In this document: piece after piece, positions 5,524 through 6,921 of the stretch | How the letters are laid out: every line of letters begins with the position of its first letter | Position numbering within the stretch: position 1 is the first letter of the stretch | Origin: an uncultured Eubacteriales bacterium | GTDB taxonomy: Bacteria > Bacillota > Clostridia > Peptostreptococcales > Anaerovoracaceae | DNA: 6,921 nucleotides | Reading direction: 5' to 3' | NCBI GenBank assembly: GCA_900542245.1 | Contig: UQMQ01000119.1 | Coordinates: 1 to 6,921 of the forward strand | Translations under genes and position numbers: made by a program | Notes under the pieces: generated by a model | The model's input: the letters and a program-made list of their open reading frames with translations, nothing else | What the model was told of the DNA's origin: nothing | Database searches by the model: none

Positions 5524-6720
5524 ATGAACATCCTTGTGACCGGCGCAAAGGGCATGGTGGGCACCGCCCTTGTAAATAACCTGAAAAACATCCGGGACGG
5601 CAAAAACCGAAGCCGCCCCGGTATCCACATTGACGAGATCTTCGAGTATGATCTTGCCTCCACTGCCGAAGAGCTGGACGAATACTGCTGCAAAGCGGAT
5701 TTTGTCTTCAACCTCGCCGGTGTGAACCGTCCGGAGAACCCGGAGGATTTCATAAAGGGCAATTTTGGCTTCGCCTCCGAACTGCTGAACTGCCTGAAAA
5801 AGCATAGCAACAAGGCAACGATTATGCTGTCCTCCTCCATTCAGGCTACGCTGGCAGGTCGATTCGGCAACAGCGAGTATGGCCGCAGCAAAAAGGCAGG
5901 CGAGGAGCTGTTCTTCGATTACGCCAAGGAGACCGGGGCAAGGGTCGCGGTCTATCGTTTTCCGAACCTGATGGGTCACAGCCGCCCCAATTACAACAGC
6001 GCCGTTTCCACCTTCTGCTGGGCGGTCGCCAACGACGCGCCATACACCGTCAACGACCCCTCCACCGAGTTGGAGCTTCTTTATATCGACGACCTCGTGG
6101 AGGGGATGTTCGACCTGCTGGAGGGCAGGGAGCAGCACTGTGAGTTCGATGGTGTAACCGCAGTTGCAAGGGAAGAGGGAAGATACTGCTATGTCCCGGT
6201 GACGCATCAGGTCACCCTCGGCGAGATCGTGTCACTGCTGGAAAAATTCAAAACGCAGCCGCAGACGCTGCTGATGCCCAAGATGCCCGATGGCAGCTTT
6301 GCCAAAAAGCTGTTCAGCCTGTACCTGACCTATCTTCCCAAGGAGAAGTTCAAGTACGCCGTGAAAATGAATTGCGACGAGCGCGGCAGCTTCACCGAGC
6401 TGGTGCATACCGCCGACTGCGGTCAGGTGAGCATCAACATCTCAAGACCCAGCATCACCAAGGGGCAGCACTGGCACAACTCCAAATGGGAACAGTTCAT
6501 CGTCGTGCACGGGCACGGACTGATCCGGGAGCGGAACATTTCCACCGGAGAGATCGTAGAGTTTGAAGTCTCCGGCGATACGATCGAGGCAGTCTACATG
6601 ATCCCCGGTTGGACGCACAGCATCATCAACCTCAGCGATACCGAAGATCTGGTCACAGTGATGACCTGCAACGAGATCTTCGACCCGAATAAGCCGGACA
6701 CCTTCTTTGAACCGGTGTGA
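5524..6720 (+). CDS. capF: Bifunctional SDR reductase-cupin epimerase (CapF/FnlB) of UDP-L-FucNAc synthesis
   Basis: This 398-residue protein joins two domains. Residues 1 to about 245 form a short-chain reductase with TGAKGMVG (6-13), FNLAGVNRPE (62-71), SSSIQA (103-108), the catalytic pair Tyr119 and Lys123 (YGRSK), and LLYIDDLVEGM (185-195). About 276-393 form a cupin that matches both cupin motifs: His316-x-His318, Glu323 and Gly330, then Pro361-Gly362, His365 and Asn369. The likely metal ligands are His316, His318, Glu323 and His365. In S. aureus CapF the metal-bound cupin is reported to epimerise C3 of the CapE product and the reductase then reduces the C4 ketone with NADPH, giving the substrate for CapG. 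The C-terminal NEIFDPNKPDTFFEPV is close to the family signature. Length is normal. The ATG at 5524 directly follows the capG stop, with GGAGGA (5510-5515) eight bases upstream, so the two are probably co-translated. The gene is G+C-rich, like its two partners. Confidence 0.93.
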   Translation: MNILVTGAKGMVGTALVNNLKNIRDGKNRSRPGIHIDEIFEYDLASTAEELDEYCCKADFVFNLAGVNRPENPEDFIKGNFGFASELLNCLKKHSNKATIMLSSSIQATLAGRFGNSEYGRSKKAGEELFFDYAKETGARVAVYRFPNLMGHSRPNYNSAVSTFCWAVANDAPYTVNDPSTELELLYIDDLVEGMFDLLEGREQHCEFDGVTAVAREEGRYCYVPVTHQVTLGEIVSLLEKFKTQPQTLLMPKMPDGSFAKKLFSLYLTYLPKEKFKYAVKMNCDERGSFTELVHTADCGQVSINISRPSITKGQHWHNSKWEQFIVVHGHGLIRERNISTGEIVEFEVSGDTIEAVYMIPGWTHSIINLSDTEDLVTVMTCNEIFDPNKPDTFFEPV

Positions 6721-6748
6721 TTATACAATTGAAAATAGCGGCACATTA

Positions 6749-6802
6749 CTGTTAGCGCCGGGTGAACACAGCCCATAGGGGGTGATCACCCGGCGCTAAC
6801 GG
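6749..6802 (+). terminator. Perfect 15-bp inverted repeat after capF; candidate terminator
   Basis: GTTAGCGCCGGGTGA (6751-6765) is the exact reverse complement of 6786-6800. One wobble (6750/6801) and one C-G pair (6749/6802) extend the stem to 17. The 20-base loop contains CCC-ATA-GGG (6772-6780), which could form a small inner stem. The start of the element is 29 bases after the capF stop, so ending the transcript is the natural role. However, only three T bases (6804-6806) follow at once and the mirrored side is not T-rich, so it is not a textbook intrinsic terminator. It could instead act in mRNA 3'-end protection or be a dispersed genomic repeat. Confidence 0.5.
6780..6791. repeat. 12-bp perfect palindrome GGGTGATCACCC
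   Basis: The 3' arm of the larger dyad overlaps a self-complementary 12-mer centred on GATC. GGGTGA therefore occurs twice, at 6760-6765 and 6780-6785, and either copy can pair with TCACCC (6786-6791). On DNA this is a compact two-fold symmetric site that a dimeric protein could bind. In RNA it offers a fold that competes with the long stem. No function is known to me. Confidence 0.4.
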
Positions 6803-6921
6803 CTTTAATCTCTCCTGAAAATATCTCTGGTATATACTTTCGTAACGATAATGTACAATAACTTGCGCAAATTGAAAAGAGCATAAAAGAAGACATAGCT
6901 TGCAGGCTCTGGTAGAATGAA
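6803..6921. other. A+T-rich non-coding end of window
   Basis: No open frame with a credible ribosome binding site is seen on either strand in these 119 bases. Small symmetric words occur: TCGT-A-ACGA (6840-6848) and TTGCGCAA (6863-6870). An ATG at 6917 is too close to the edge to judge and has no GGAG-type sequence before it. The stretch may be the upstream region of the next gene in the cluster. Confidence 0.4.

Noticed and set aside
4285..6207. 640-codon open frame on the minus strand, opposite capG and capF
   Set aside because: It mirrors two well-recognised plus-strand genes. G+C-rich codon use suppresses stop codons on the opposite strand, and the translation shows no recognisable motifs.
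6917..6921. ATG at the extreme right end as the start of a next gene
   Set aside because: Only five bases remain and no GGAG-type binding site precedes it, so it cannot be supported.
1..6921. CRISPR array, tRNA, rRNA or insertion sequence
   Set aside because: No regularly spaced direct repeats, no cloverleaf with a T-loop, and no transposase-like protein were seen on either strand.

Overview
The window is an internal slice of a surface polysaccharide (capsule or exopolysaccharide) gene cluster, with every confidently called gene on the plus strand. The protein families, the GGAGG-type ribosome binding sites and the tight gene packing suggest a Gram-positive anaerobe of the Bacillota, probably a gut Clostridia (Oscillospiraceae or Lachnospiraceae type). 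That placement is inferred from protein resemblance alone; no marker gene is present.

The left half (1-3101) is the polymer-specific part. It holds the C-terminal end of a probable family 2 glycosyltransferase (1-354), a 159-base gap with two clear dyads, a Wzx-like oligosaccharide flippase (514-2034), and a polysaccharide pyruvyl transferase family protein (2031-3101) that overlaps the flippase by four bases. This half is visibly A+T-rich and favours A/T-ending codons.

A 143-base gap (3102-3244) carries a perfect TTGACA box and two small hairpins, and it marks an abrupt change in base composition. The right half (3245-6720) is G+C-rich, with G/C-ending codons. It encodes three tightly packed genes that look like a complete UDP-N-acetyl-L-fucosamine (UDP-L-FucNAc) pathway: CapE/FnlA (4,6-dehydratase and 5-epimerase), CapG/FnlC (2-epimerase) and CapF/FnlB (a cupin-fused reductase and 3-epimerase). 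CapG and CapF abut with no gap.

After capF comes a perfect 15-bp inverted repeat (arms 6751-6765 and 6786-6800), probably the end of the transcription unit. About 120 A+T-rich bases follow in which I see no gene.

Taken together, the cytoplasmic CapE/F/G enzymes would make the UDP-L-FucNAc donor, the glycosyltransferase would help build a lipid-linked repeat unit, the pyruvyl transferase would probably add a pyruvate ketal, and the flippase would export the unit. No polymerase, chain-length regulator, initiating sugar-phosphate transferase or FucNAc transferase is visible, so these would lie outside the window. I see no wholly new system. The features most worth a second look are the compositional break, the structured intergenic regions and the dyad after capF.
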